NCBI GenBank assembly: GCA_030540655.1
Contig: JAUNVT010000002.1
Coordinates: forward strand, 1-56,536
DNA: 56,536 nucleotides
Source of the DNA: Rhodobacterales bacterium
GTDB lineage: Bacteria; Pseudomonadota; Alphaproteobacteria; Rhodobacterales; Rhodobacteraceae
Reading direction: 5' to 3'
Under the pieces are notes generated by a model. It did no database searches. It was given only the letters and a program-made list of their open reading frames with translations, and had not been told where the DNA came from. How positions within the stretch are numbered: the first letter of the stretch is position 1; the number at the start of each line of letters is the position of its first letter. This document shows, in pieces, positions 34,854 through 44,033 of this stretch. The position numbers were made by a program, and so were the translations under genes.

Positions 34854-36527
34854 TCAGCCTTCTGCCTCCGTCTGCACGGTCCGGATCAGCCGCGTTTCCA
34901 GCAACTGACCATTGCGATAAAGAATCGGATAAGCCACCGCCGCCACATGGCCGTTCAGATCGCGCAGCGCCCGCAGCGTTTCCAGGTGAATGTTGCTGGA
35001 GTCAAAGCTGTCTTTGCGCCCCGCCGACAGCCGTTGCAGGTGATGCTTGCGGCTGCGCCTTTCGGTCTGTTTGATTTCGGTCTTCTCGGTCACCAGCGCG
35101 CGGGCGCTTTCCAGATCGTCCGAGATCAGCACGTTCCCGGCCAGCCTGAAATTAGCCCGCACCGCCTCGAACATATGCACCAGTTCGGACCAGCCTTCTG
35201 GGGAGAGCGTCGTTTGCTGGTCGCGTTTTTCGGCGGCAATATCCAGAAACTGGCCTGAAACCAGATCGCCCGCCGCCTCCAGCCGGATGGCGTAATCCAT
35301 CAGGCTGCGCACCGTCTTGACCTCATCCTTGGTATAGGTGTCGATGGGAATAGCGGCAATATAGCGCCTGATCTGCAAAAGGGCGGCGTTGACCGCTGCG
35401 TCCTGCGCCCGGATCGCCCGCATCCCGGCCTTGTCGCCCGACTCGTACAGGCGCTGCACCGGCTCGAACATCCTCTCGACCAACCCCATCATGCGCAGGA
35501 GTTCGCGCTTCAGGCTGGCAATGGCCATTTGCGGCGATTCCAGCACCCCGTGGTCCAGCACGCTCACCTCGTCGGGACGATCATAGGCCACCTGCGCGCG
35601 CACCGGAAGCAGCGCCACCATGAAACGCCCGACAGGGCGGCAGAGCGGCAGCGCCACGATCAGCAGGGAAAAGTTGAACCCGATATGGGAATAAATCAGC
35701 GATTGTTCCGGCGACACGATCAGCAGCAATGCCGGGTCCAGCGCAAGATTGATGACAAGCAGCGCGCCTAGCGCCCAGGCACCCCGCAGGATCAGGTTGG
35801 CCAGCGGCACGCGCCGTCCTTCCGCCGCCATTCCGCGCGTCAGATAGACCGGGATCCCCGCGCTGCCCAGGTTCGCCCCCAGCACGAGCGACAGCCCGGC
35901 CGCAAAAGGGAGCGCGCCGATGTGAACCAGTGTCGCACACATCAGGATCGCAGCCACGCTGGAATGCATCACGAATGCCAGCGCCGCACCGACCAGAAAG
36001 GCGGTAATGAAATCATGCGCAAGATATTCCGCGACGGCGGGCAGAAAACTGCTGTCTGCAATCGGCTCCATCGTCTGGCGCAGAAATTGCAGGGAGATCA
36101 GAATGAAGGCGACGCCCATCAGAACCCGCCCCACCTGCCGCAGCTGCCGTCCGTCGACTTTCACGACCAGAAAGCCGCCCACCGTCAGCAGCAGCGGGAC
36201 CAGCCATTCGAGCCGGAACGACAACACCTGAATGATCAGCGCCGACCCCAGATCAGCCCCCAGCACCACCGCCAGCCCCGCCGGAAACGCCAGATACCCT
36301 GCGGCAGCAAAGCCTGCTGCCAGAAGTGTTACCGCGGCCGAGCTTTGCAGGATCAGCGAAAGCATCACACCGGTGGCGCCAGATCCGATCAGACTGTTAT
36401 TCTCGGTCAGCCATCGCTGGAAGGAGGCACCAAAACTGCGCTCGATCCCGCTGCGCACCATTTTCACCGCGAAGAGCAGCAGCATGATCGCACCGGCCAG
36501 GTGCAAAAGGAATGTCAGTATTGCCAT
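34854..36527 (-). CDS. Na/Pi cotransporter family protein with PhoU-like domain
   Basis: A 557-residue inner-membrane protein. The N-terminal 320 residues contain about eight membrane spans in two repeats, each with a serine-rich re-entrant motif: LILQSSAAVTLLAAGF and VMHSSVAAILMCATL, the QSS-type signature of NptA/YjbB Na-phosphate carriers. The remaining part is a helical PhoU-like domain with E-R-M-F-E-P-V-Q-R-L and K-R-D-Q-Q-T-T. It moves phosphate with sodium, possibly as an exporter. It starts 326 bases from sucC in the opposite direction and shares that intergenic region. Confidence 0.88.
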   Translation of the reverse strand: MAILTFLLHLAGAIMLLLFAVKMVRSGIERSFGASFQRWLTENNSLIGSGATGVMLSLILQSSAAVTLLAAGFAAAGYLAFPAGLAVVLGADLGSALIIQVLSFRLEWLVPLLLTVGGFLVVKVDGRQLRQVGRVLMGVAFILISLQFLRQTMEPIADSSFLPAVAEYLAHDFITAFLVGAALAFVMHSSVAAILMCATLVHIGALPFAAGLSLVLGANLGSAGIPVYLTRGMAAEGRRVPLANLILRGAWALGALLVINLALDPALLLIVSPEQSLIYSHIGFNFSLLIVALPLCRPVGRFMVALLPVRAQVAYDRPDEVSVLDHGVLESPQMAIASLKRELLRMMGLVERMFEPVQRLYESGDKAGMRAIRAQDAAVNAALLQIRRYIAAIPIDTYTKDEVKTVRSLMDYAIRLEAAGDLVSGQFLDIAAEKRDQQTTLSPEGWSELVHMFEAVRANFRLAGNVLISDDLESARALVTEKTEIKQTERRSRKHHLQRLSAGRKDSFDSSNIHLETLRALRDLNGHVAAVAYPILYRNGQLLETRLIRTVQTEAEG

Positions 36528-36635
36528 AGGCTATCCCTTCCCCCGTGACGTTGCGATCCCAACCGGCCGGCATGGCTGCCCCGGCACCTCAAGACCTTCA
36601 TGTAGGGCTGATCCCTCTGATATTACAGCCAGCAT

Positions 36636-36652
36636 GTCCAGTTGAGCTGGAC
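36636..36652. promoter_or_regulatory. Inverted repeat GTCCAG-N5-CTGGAC
   Basis: A perfect 6-base inverted repeat with a 5-base spacer about 110 bases upstream of the Na/Pi cotransporter gene. It could be an operator or transcript hairpin; no T-run follows. Confidence 0.3.
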
Positions 36653-36715
36653 CGTCAGGCTGCGAGTCACTTTTGCCGCGCCAATTCCTGAACTAGGCAC
36701 GGCAAGAGCAAAATA

Positions 36716-36746
36716 TGTGATCACACGCTCAAACGCTGTGATCACA
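36716..36746. promoter_or_regulatory. Twin palindromic operator TGTGATCACA x2
   Basis: TGTGATCACA is at 36716-36725 and again at 36737-36746, 21 bases centre to centre, that is two helical turns on the same face of DNA. Both copies are perfect 10-base palindromes. They lie 108-138 bases before the sucC ATG. The pattern fits a dimeric repressor or activator binding cooperatively, for example a GntR-type protein; the regulator is not identifiable from the sequence. Confidence 0.6.
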
Positions 36747-36853
36747 AACTGACAAAAATGTTGCTTTATGGCACTCGTGGGGCAAAAGACAGTTTCATTT
36801 GCGTGAACCTGTCTATGTATATCACAGCTAGGAAAAGAAACGGGACAGATTGC

Positions 36854-38047
36854 ATGAACATCCACGAGTATCAGGCCAAGGCGCTGCTGCGCTCCTACGG
36901 GGCGCCGGTATCGGAGGGCCGCGTCGTTCTGCGCGCCGAAGAGGCCAAAAGCGCCGCCAGTGAAATGGACGGACCGATCTGGGTCGTCAAGGCGCAGATC
37001 CATGCGGGCGGCCGCGGCAAGGGCACATTCAAGGAGCCGGGCGCGGGCGAGGCAGGCGGTGTGCGCTTGACCAAATCCGTGCAGGAGGCCGCGACCGAAG
37101 CCAAGCGCATGCTGGGCCGCACGCTCGTGACCAAGCAAACCGGCCCCGCCGGCAAACAAGTCAACCGCATCTATATCGAGGACGGTTCGGGCATCGGCCG
37201 CGAATTCTATCTGGCCCTGCTGGTGGATCGTCAGACATCCCGCGTCAGTTTCGTCGCCTCGACCGAAGGCGGCATGGACATCGAGGAAGTGGCCGAGAAT
37301 ACGCCGGAAAAGATCCTCAGCCTCTCGATCGACCCCGCGTCCGGGTATCAGGCATTCCACGGCCGCCGCATCGCCTTCAACCTTGGGCTGGAGGGCGCGC
37401 AGGTCAAGCAATGCGTCGCGCTGATGGGCACGCTTTACAGGATGTTCATGGAAAAGGACATGGAGATGCTGGAGATCAACCCGCTGATCGTGACCGACAA
37501 GGGTGATCTGAAATGCCTCGACGCCAAGATGAGCTTCGATTCCAATGCCATCTATCGCCACAGCGATATTTCCGAACTGCGCGACACCACCGAGGAGGAT
37601 GCCAAGGAGCTGGAAGCATCGAAGTATGATCTGAACTATATCGCGCTGAACGGCGAGATCGGCTGCATGGTGAATGGCGCCGGGCTTGCCATGGCGACAA
37701 TGGACATCATTAAGCTCTACGGTGCCGAGCCTGCGAATTTTCTCGATGTGGGCGGTGGCGCGACCAAGGAGAAGGTCACCGAAGCCTTCAAGATCATCAC
37801 CTCCGATCCGCAGGTCAAAGGCATTCTGGTCAACATCTTTGGCGGCATCATGCGCTGCGACGTGATCGCCGACGGTGTCGTTGCGGCGGTCAGGGAAGTC
37901 GGCCTGAAAGTGCCGCTGGTCGTGCGCCTGGAAGGCACCAATGTCGAGCAGGGCAAGGAGATCATCAACAATTCCGGCCTCGACGTGATTGCCGCCGATG
38001 ACCTGAAGGATGGCGCGCAGAAGATCGTGAAGGCCGTCAAGGGCTGA
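36854..38047 (+). CDS. sucC: Succinate--CoA ligase (ADP-forming) beta subunit
   Basis: A 397-residue ATP-grasp subunit that, with SucD, makes ATP (or GTP) from succinyl-CoA. It begins [19 protein letters not shown], the universal SucC start. Nucleotide-binding H-A-G-G-R-G-K-G is near 51-58, the E-I-N-P-L motif follows, and C-terminal [13 protein letters not shown] completes the CoA-ligase domain. The earlier in-frame ATG (36758) gives an extra 32 residues unlike any SucC. First gene of sucCDAB. Confidence 0.96.
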   Translation: MNIHEYQAKALLRSYGAPVSEGRVVLRAEEAKSAASEMDGPIWVVKAQIHAGGRGKGTFKEPGAGEAGGVRLTKSVQEAATEAKRMLGRTLVTKQTGPAGKQVNRIYIEDGSGIGREFYLALLVDRQTSRVSFVASTEGGMDIEEVAENTPEKILSLSIDPASGYQAFHGRRIAFNLGLEGAQVKQCVALMGTLYRMFMEKDMEMLEINPLIVTDKGDLKCLDAKMSFDSNAIYRHSDISELRDTTEEDAKELEASKYDLNYIALNGEIGCMVNGAGLAMATMDIIKLYGAEPANFLDVGGGATKEKVTEAFKIITSDPQVKGILVNIFGGIMRCDVIADGVVAAVREVGLKVPLVVRLEGTNVEQGKEIINNSGLDVIAADDLKDGAQKIVKAVKG

Positions 38048-38123
38048 GTTGCAAGCAGGCCGCAGCGCCTGACTGACCGAAAATCAACGCAGGCCCATGC
38101 CTGCATCGAAGAAGGACGCCCAC

Positions 38124-39005
38124 ATGGCAATCCTCGTAGACGAAAATACACGTGTCATCTGCCAAGGCCTGACCGGCTCACAGGGGACATTCCACACCGA
38201 ACAGGCCATCGCCTACGGCACAAAAATGGTCGGGGGCGTAACTCCCGGCAAGGGCGGGCAGACGCATCTGGACCTTCCCGTCTACAACTCGGTGCACGAG
38301 GCGCGCAGCGAGACGCAGGCGAACGCATCCGTGATCTATGTGCCGCCACCTTTCGCCGCCGATAGTATCCTTGAGGCGATCGACGCCGAAATGGAGCTGA
38401 TCGTATGCATCACCGAAGGTATCCCGGTCCTCGACATGATGCGCGTCAAGCGCGCATTGGAGGGAACGAAATCCGTCCTGATAGGCCCCAACTGCCCCGG
38501 CGTCATTACGCCGGACGCCTGCAAGATCGGCATCATGCCCGGTCATATCCACAAGCGTGGGTCCTGCGGTGTTGTCAGTCGTTCGGGCACGCTGACCTAT
38601 GAGGCGGTCAAACAGACAACCGATGTCGGGCTGGGCCAGTCCACCTGCGTCGGGATCGGCGGCGATCCGATCAAGGGAACCGAACATATCGACGTGCTGG
38701 AATGGTTTCTGGCCGATGACGAAACGCATTCGATCATCATGATCGGCGAAATCGGCGGCTCGGCCGAAGAGGAGGCCGCTCAGTTCCTGGCGGACGAGAA
38801 AAAGCGCGGCCGCTGGAAGCCGACTGCGGGTTTCATTGCCGGGCGAACGGCCCCTGCAGGCCGCCGCATGGGCCACGCAGGTGCCATCGTTGCGGGCGGC
38901 AAGGGCGGCGCCGAGGACAAGATCGAAGCGATGCGCAGCGCCGGTATCGTTGTTGCTGAAAGCCCGGCAGGTCTGGGCGAAGCCGTGGTGGAGGCCATCG
39001 GCTAG
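38124..39005 (+). CDS. sucD: Succinate--CoA ligase (ADP-forming) alpha subunit
   Basis: A 293-residue subunit carrying the CoA site and the phospho-histidine. The active-site H251 lies in [15 protein letters not shown] is at 121-126, and G-S-Q-G-T-F-H near 18-24 is the CoA-binding turn. AAGGA stands 8 bases before the ATG at 38124. It follows sucC by 76 bases with no terminator and precedes sucA by 98 bases, so the four genes are probably one transcript. Confidence 0.96.
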   Translation: MAILVDENTRVICQGLTGSQGTFHTEQAIAYGTKMVGGVTPGKGGQTHLDLPVYNSVHEARSETQANASVIYVPPPFAADSILEAIDAEMELIVCITEGIPVLDMMRVKRALEGTKSVLIGPNCPGVITPDACKIGIMPGHIHKRGSCGVVSRSGTLTYEAVKQTTDVGLGQSTCVGIGGDPIKGTEHIDVLEWFLADDETHSIIMIGEIGGSAEEEAAQFLADEKKRGRWKPTAGFIAGRTAPAGRRMGHAGAIVAGGKGGAEDKIEAMRSAGIVVAESPAGLGEAVVEAIG

Positions 39006-39103
39006 GCCGTACGCCCCATGTCTGCGCGGGCCAAAGCGTGCAACTCTTGCCGCGTGGCCCGCGTTTCCAGCCCATCTTGCCCCGATCTCTCTGAGGTAAT
39101 CCA

Positions 39104-42064
39104 ATGACCGACCAATCCCCGAACGATTCGTTTCGCGCGTCCAGCTTCATGCAGGGGCATAACGCGGAATATCTCGAACAGCTTTACGCCCGCTACGCGA
39201 GCGATCCCGTCACGGTTGATGAGGCATGGCAGAAATTCTTTGCCGCAATGGGCGATGAGGGCGAGGATGTCACCGCCGAAGCCGCAGGTCCGTCCTGGGC
39301 CCGTTCCGACTGGCCGCCCATGCCGCAGGACGATCTGACCGGCGCCCTTACCGGCCAGTACCCTGCCGAGCCGGAGCCGGGGGAGGTTGGCCGAAAGCTG
39401 ACCCGGAAGGCGCGCGAGAAAGGGATCAAGGTCGATGATGCGGCGGTTCAGCGCGCGGTGCTGGATTCGGTCCGCGCTCTCATGCTGATCCGCGCCTACC
39501 GCATCCGAGGCCACCTGATTGCCGATCTCGATCCGCTCGGTCTGCGCGATCAGCCTTTCCGCCCCGAGCTGGATCCCGAAAGCTACGGTTTCAACGGCGC
39601 GGACTGGGACCGCCCGATCTTCATCGACAACGTTCTGGGGCTGGAAATTGCCACGATCCGGGAGATCATGGGGATCGTACGCCGCACCTATTGCGGAACC
39701 TTCGCCCTGCAGTTCATGCATATCTCGGATCCCGAGCAGGCGGCATGGCTGAAGGAACGGATCGAGGGATATGACAAGGAGATCACCTTTACCCGCGAGG
39801 GGCGCAAGGCGATCCTGAACAAGATGGTCGAGGCCGAGGGTTTCGAGAAATTCATGCATGTCAAGTACATGGGCACGAAACGCTTTGGCCTTGATGGCGG
39901 CGAATCCCTGATCCCCGCAATGGAGCAGATCATCAAGCGCGGCGGGGCCTTGGGGGTTGAGGAAATCGCCATCGGTATGCCTCACCGGGGCCGTCTTTCG
40001 GTTTTGGCAAACGTGATGGGCAAGCCATTTCGCGCCATCTTCAACGAGTTTCAGGGTGGCAGCTTCAAGCCGGAGGATGTGGATGGATCGGGCGATGTGA
40101 AATACCATCTGGGCGCCAGTTCCGACCGGGAATTTGACGGCAATACCGTGCACCTTTCGCTGACCGCCAACCCCAGCCATCTGGAGGCGGTGAACCCCGT
40201 GGTTCTGGGCAAGGTCCGCGCCAAGCAGGATCAGCGGAATGATATCGACCGCACCAAGGTGCTGCCGATCCTGCTGCATGGCGATGCGGCCTTTGCCGGT
40301 CAGGGGGTGGTTGCGGAATGTTTCGGCCTGTCGGGTCTGAAGGGCCACCGTACGGGAGGCACTATCCATATCGTGGTGAACAACCAGATCGGGTTCACCA
40401 CAGCGCCGCATTTCAGCCGTTCCAGCCCCTACCCCACTGATATCGCGCTGATGGTTGAGGCGCCGATTTTCCACGTCAATGGCGACGATCCCGAGGCCGT
40501 GGTACATGCCGCGCGCGTCGCCACTGAATTCCGCCAGAAGTTCCACAAGGACGTGGTGCTGGACATCATCTGCTATCGCCGCTTCGGGCATAACGAGGGC
40601 GACGAGCCCATGTTCACCAACCCTTTGATGTACAAGGAGATCAAGCAGCACAAGACCACGCTGACGCTCTACACAGACCGGCTGGTCAAGGACGGGCTGA
40701 TCCCCGAGGGGGAAATCGAGGATATGAAGGATGCGTTCCAGTCCTTTCTGTCAGACGAATTTGAGGCCGGCACCGGCTACAAGCCCAACAAGGCGGACTG
40801 GCTGGATGGAAAATGGTCGCATCTGCGGCGCAAGCTGGAGGATTACCAGCGCGGTCAGACCGCGATTGAGGAAAAGACGTTCCACCAGATCGGTACGACC
40901 CTCAGCCGCGTGCCCGACGGCTTTCCCACTCACAAGACTGTGCAGCGCATTCTGGATGCCAAGGCACGGATGTTCGAATCCGGCACCGGCTTTGACTGGG
41001 CGACGGGCGAGGCTCTGGCCTTTGGCTCTCTGCTGCTCGAAGGGTTCCCGGTGCGCCTGTCCGGGCAGGACAGCGCGCGCGGCACGTTCAGCCAGCGCCA
41101 TTCGGCTCTGATCAACCAGGATGACGAGGGGCGGTATTACCCGCTGAACAACATCCGCGAGGGGCAGGCCCGGTATGAGGTCATCGACTCCATGCTGTCC
41201 GAATACGCGGTCTGCGGCTTTGAGTATGGCTATTCGCTGTCCGAGCCCAATGCGCTGACCCTGTGGGAGGCGCAGTTCGGCGATTTTGCCAACGGCGCGC
41301 AGATCATGTTCGACCAGTTCATCAGTTCGGGCGAATCCAAATGGTTGCGCATGTCCGGCCTCGTCTGCCTGTTGCCGCACGGCTATGAAGGCCAGGGACC
41401 CGAACATTCCTCTGCCCGGTTGGAACGGTTCCTGACGATGTGCGGGCAGGATAACTGGATCGTCGCCAATTGCACGACTCCAGCGAATTACTTCCACATC
41501 CTGCGCCGCCAGCTGCATCGTACCTACCGCAAGCCGCTGATCCTGATGACGCCGAAATCCCTCTTGCGTCACAAGATGGCCGTGTCGCGGGCTGAGGATT
41601 TCACCATAGGCTCCAGCTTTCACCGGGTGCTGTGGGACGACGCGCAATACGGAAATTCGGAAACTGTTCTCGTTCCCGATGACCAGATCAAGCGTGTCGT
41701 CATGTGTTCCGGCAAGGTTTACTTCGACCTTCTGGAAGAGCGCGACAGGCGCGAGATCACCGATATCTACCTGATGCGCTACGAGCAGTTCTATCCCTTC
41801 CCTGCGCAATCGTCGGTCAAGGAGCTGGACCGGTTCAAGCAGGCTGAAATGGTCTGGTGCCAGGAAGAGCCAAAGAACCAGGGAGCCTGGTCCTTCATCG
41901 AGCCGAATATCGAATGGGTCCTGACCCGGATCGGCGCCGATCACACGCGCCCTCAATATGTCGGACGCGCCGCATCGGCATCCCCCGCAACTGGCCTCGC
42001 CAGCCAGCATAAAGCACAGCAAGAAGCGTTGGTTGACGACGCGCTGACCATCAAAGGAAATTAA
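39104..42064 (+). CDS. sucA: 2-oxoglutarate dehydrogenase E1 component
   Basis: A 986-residue thiamine-diphosphate enzyme that decarboxylates 2-oxoglutarate and hands the succinyl group to SucB. The start MTDQSPNDSFRASSFM.. Y-L-E-Q-L-Y-A-R-Y matches the N-terminal segment that docks to E2. ThDP-site blocks follow: GMPHRGRLSVLANV, GDAAFAGQGVVAE, and NNQIGFTT. C-terminal R-Y-E-Q-F-Y-P-F-P and C-Q-E-E-P-K-N-Q-G-A-W are typical of the E1 C-terminal domain. Length is normal. The gene ends 3 bases before sucB. Confidence 0.97.
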   Translation: MTDQSPNDSFRASSFMQGHNAEYLEQLYARYASDPVTVDEAWQKFFAAMGDEGEDVTAEAAGPSWARSDWPPMPQDDLTGALTGQYPAEPEPGEVGRKLTRKAREKGIKVDDAAVQRAVLDSVRALMLIRAYRIRGHLIADLDPLGLRDQPFRPELDPESYGFNGADWDRPIFIDNVLGLEIATIREIMGIVRRTYCGTFALQFMHISDPEQAAWLKERIEGYDKEITFTREGRKAILNKMVEAEGFEKFMHVKYMGTKRFGLDGGESLIPAMEQIIKRGGALGVEEIAIGMPHRGRLSVLANVMGKPFRAIFNEFQGGSFKPEDVDGSGDVKYHLGASSDREFDGNTVHLSLTANPSHLEAVNPVVLGKVRAKQDQRNDIDRTKVLPILLHGDAAFAGQGVVAECFGLSGLKGHRTGGTIHIVVNNQIGFTTAPHFSRSSPYPTDIALMVEAPIFHVNGDDPEAVVHAARVATEFRQKFHKDVVLDIICYRRFGHNEGDEPMFTNPLMYKEIKQHKTTLTLYTDRLVKDGLIPEGEIEDMKDAFQSFLSDEFEAGTGYKPNKADWLDGKWSHLRRKLEDYQRGQTAIEEKTFHQIGTTLSRVPDGFPTHKTVQRILDAKARMFESGTGFDWATGEALAFGSLLLEGFPVRLSGQDSARGTFSQRHSALINQDDEGRYYPLNNIREGQARYEVIDSMLSEYAVCGFEYGYSLSEPNALTLWEAQFGDFANGAQIMFDQFISSGESKWLRMSGLVCLLPHGYEGQGPEHSSARLERFLTMCGQDNWIVANCTTPANYFHILRRQLHRTYRKPLILMTPKSLLRHKMAVSRAEDFTIGSSFHRVLWDDAQYGNSETVLVPDDQIKRVVMCSGKVYFDLLEERDRREITDIYLMRYEQFYPFPAQSSVKELDRFKQAEMVWCQEEPKNQGAWSFIEPNIEWVLTRIGADHTRPQYVGRAASASPATGLASQHKAQQEALVDDALTIKGN

Positions 42065-42067
42065 ACC

Positions 42068-43633
42068 ATGAGCACCGAAGTCCGCGTCCCGACATTGGGC
42101 GAATCCGTTTCCGAGGCGACCGTCGCCACCTGGTTCAAGAAACCCGGCGACAAGGTAGAGGCAGACGAAATGCTCTGCGAGTTGGAGACCGACAAGGTCA
42201 CCGTCGAAGTGCCCAGCCCCGCCGCCGGCACGATGGGCGACATCATCGTCGCCGAGGGGGAGACAGTCGGAGTCGATGCCCTGCTCGCCACGATTCAGGA
42301 GGGCGCCGCTGGCAAACCTGCCGGGAAACCGGCCGAAAAGCCCGCACCCAAAGCCGCCAGAACGGAAGGCAGTGATCAGGTCGAACAGTCGACCGGCACG
42401 GGGGGCGCGTCGATCGACGTGATGGTGCCCACTCTGGGCGAATCGGTGTCCGAGGCGACGGTGAGCACATGGTTCAAGAAACCCGGCGACAAGGTCGAGG
42501 CAGATGAAATGCTGTGCGAGCTGGAAACCGACAAGGTCTCGGTCGAGGTGCCGTCACCGGGCGCGGGGAGGCTGGCCAAAATTCTCGCGGCCGAGGGCGA
42601 AACCGTGCAGGCGGGCGGCAAGCTGGCCGTGCTGTCTTCGGGCAGCGATGCAGGCGTGGCACAGGCCACCGAAACCGCCCCGGCGCATGATGCGCAATAC
42701 CAGCCGCCCGAGGCAGGCGGCGACCAGATGAAGGATGTGCAGAACGCCCCTTCCGCACGCAAGGCGATGGCCGAGGCCGGTCTCAGCGCCGATCAGATCA
42801 CCGGCACGGGCCGCGACGGGCGCATCATGAAAGATGATGTGGCCAAAGCCCGCAAGACCGAGCCGGTTCCGGAAGCCAAAGCGCCCGAGGCGCCTGCCCC
42901 CGCACCGCGCGCCCCCTCCCCGGCCGGTGATGCGGACCGCGAGGAACGGGTCAAGATGACCCGCCTGCGCCAGACCATCGCGCGCCGCTTGAAGGACAGC
43001 CAGAACACCGCCGCCATGCTGACCACCTATAACGAGGTGGACATGACCGAAGTGATGGCCCTGCGCACGGAATACAAAGAGGAATTCCAGAAGAAACATG
43101 GTGTCAAGCTTGGCTTCATGTCCTTCTTCACCAAGGCCTGCGTACATGCACTCCACGAGGTTCCCGAGGTCAATGCCGAGATTGACGGCACCGATATCGT
43201 CTACAAGAATTTCGTGCATATGGGCATTGCCGCCGGCACGCCCACCGGGCTCGTCGTCCCCGTAATCCGCGACGTGGATGCAATGGGCTTTGCTCAGATC
43301 GAAAAATCCATCGCTGAAATGGGCGCAAAGGCGCGCGATGGCAAACTGGCGATGGAGGATATGCAGGGCGGCACTTTCACCATTTCCAATGGCGGCGTCT
43401 ATGGCTCGCTTTTGTCCTCGCCCATCCTGAACCCGCCGCAATCGGGCATTCTGGGCATGCACAAGATTCAGGATCGTCCAATAGCGATCAAGGGCGAGGT
43501 CAGGATCCGCCCGATGATGTATCTGGCACTCAGCTATGACCACCGGATCGTGGACGGCAAAGGGGCGGTGACATTCCTCGTCCGCGTCAAGGAGGCACTG
43601 GAGGACCCGCGCCGGTTGCTGATGGATCTGTAA
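42068..43633 (+). CDS. sucB: Dihydrolipoyl succinyltransferase (E2) with two lipoyl domains
   Basis: A 521-residue E2 core of the 2-oxoglutarate dehydrogenase complex. It has two lipoyl domains (about 3-78 and 116-191) with modified lysines K43 and K156 in ETDKV, instead of the single domain of E. coli SucB. The two are nearly identical over 48 residues. An E3-binding domain follows (about 222-257, [11 protein letters not shown] and [13 protein letters not shown]). The catalytic domain ends with the active site [12 protein letters not shown] (His about 493). Ala/Pro linkers separate the domains. The E3 gene lpd, often next in the operon, is not here. Confidence 0.96.
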   Translation: MSTEVRVPTLGESVSEATVATWFKKPGDKVEADEMLCELETDKVTVEVPSPAAGTMGDIIVAEGETVGVDALLATIQEGAAGKPAGKPAEKPAPKAARTEGSDQVEQSTGTGGASIDVMVPTLGESVSEATVSTWFKKPGDKVEADEMLCELETDKVSVEVPSPGAGRLAKILAAEGETVQAGGKLAVLSSGSDAGVAQATETAPAHDAQYQPPEAGGDQMKDVQNAPSARKAMAEAGLSADQITGTGRDGRIMKDDVAKARKTEPVPEAKAPEAPAPAPRAPSPAGDADREERVKMTRLRQTIARRLKDSQNTAAMLTTYNEVDMTEVMALRTEYKEEFQKKHGVKLGFMSFFTKACVHALHEVPEVNAEIDGTDIVYKNFVHMGIAAGTPTGLVVPVIRDVDAMGFAQIEKSIAEMGAKARDGKLAMEDMQGGTFTISNGGVYGSLLSSPILNPPQSGILGMHKIQDRPIAIKGEVRIRPMMYLALSYDHRIVDGKGAVTFLVRVKEALEDPRRLLMDL

Positions 43634-43871
43634 GGTCCGGCCTGCGTCCCCTGTGTTCGGCTCATCACCGCTCTTGCGCAGGGGGCGAGGTTTCGTTGGA
43701 CGAAATACGTGAAGCGACGGGGAATGGTTGGAGAGCAGAATGCTGAACCAACTCATTTAATCGGTCTTTGGCGCACGAAAGCCGTCTTGCCTCAAGGAGC
43801 GTGCCGGTCACCCCCCCAAGATTTGGTTGAAAGCGCGCAGGACGGTACTTTTGGACCGGTCCGCAGGCCGG
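43634..43871. other. sucB downstream region
   Basis: 238 bases with no convincing gene between the convergent sucB and the small zinc-ribbon gene. A weak CCCCTG..CAGGGG pairing (about 43649-43685) could terminate the suc transcript, but without a T-run. Confidence 0.35.
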
Positions 43872-44033
43872 CTAGAGCAGGATCGCCACCAGCGCAGCCA
43901 GAACCAGCCCGGCCACCAGAACCGCCAGGGCGATGGTGCCGCCGATGCGGCGCTGCGGCTGAACCGTGCCGCAGGCGCGGCACCTGTCCGCCGAACGGCT
44001 TAGCTCGGCGCCGCAGATCAGACAATGCGCCAT
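43872..44033 (-). CDS. Small zinc-ribbon membrane protein, 53 residues, unknown function
   Basis: Found by direct reading. The ATG at 44033 overlaps the hydrolase stop as ATGA and the frame ends in TAG at 43872. The protein starts MAHCLICGAEL and continues C-R-A-C-G, that is two CxxC knuckles (C4, C7, C18, C21) forming a zinc ribbon, followed by one hydrophobic helix (about 34-52: IALAVLVAGLVLAALVAILL). The order is the reverse of the 56-residue protein at 13937-14107 (helix first, ribbon second). Function unknown; it is the last gene of the peptide-transporter operon. Confidence 0.75.
   Translation of the reverse strand: MAHCLICGAELSRSADRCRACGTVQPQRRIGGTIALAVLVAGLVLAALVAILL

Larger units (their letters stand above)
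36528..36853. other. Divergent nptA-like/sucC intergenic region
   Basis: 326 bases with no gene. They contain the inverted repeat GTCCAG-N5-CTGGAC at 36636-36652 and two TGTGATCACA palindromes described separately. The open frame upstream of the sucC ATG (from 36758) has no ribosome site and is not counted as coding. Confidence 0.6.

Noticed and set aside
39002..40651. 549-codon minus-strand open frame antisense to sucA
   Set aside because: SucA is unmistakable on the plus strand; the antisense frame is a GC-driven shadow.
42068..42640. Twin lipoyl region of sucB as an assembly artefact
   Set aside because: The two copies differ at many synonymous positions and have different linkers, so the repeat is genuine.
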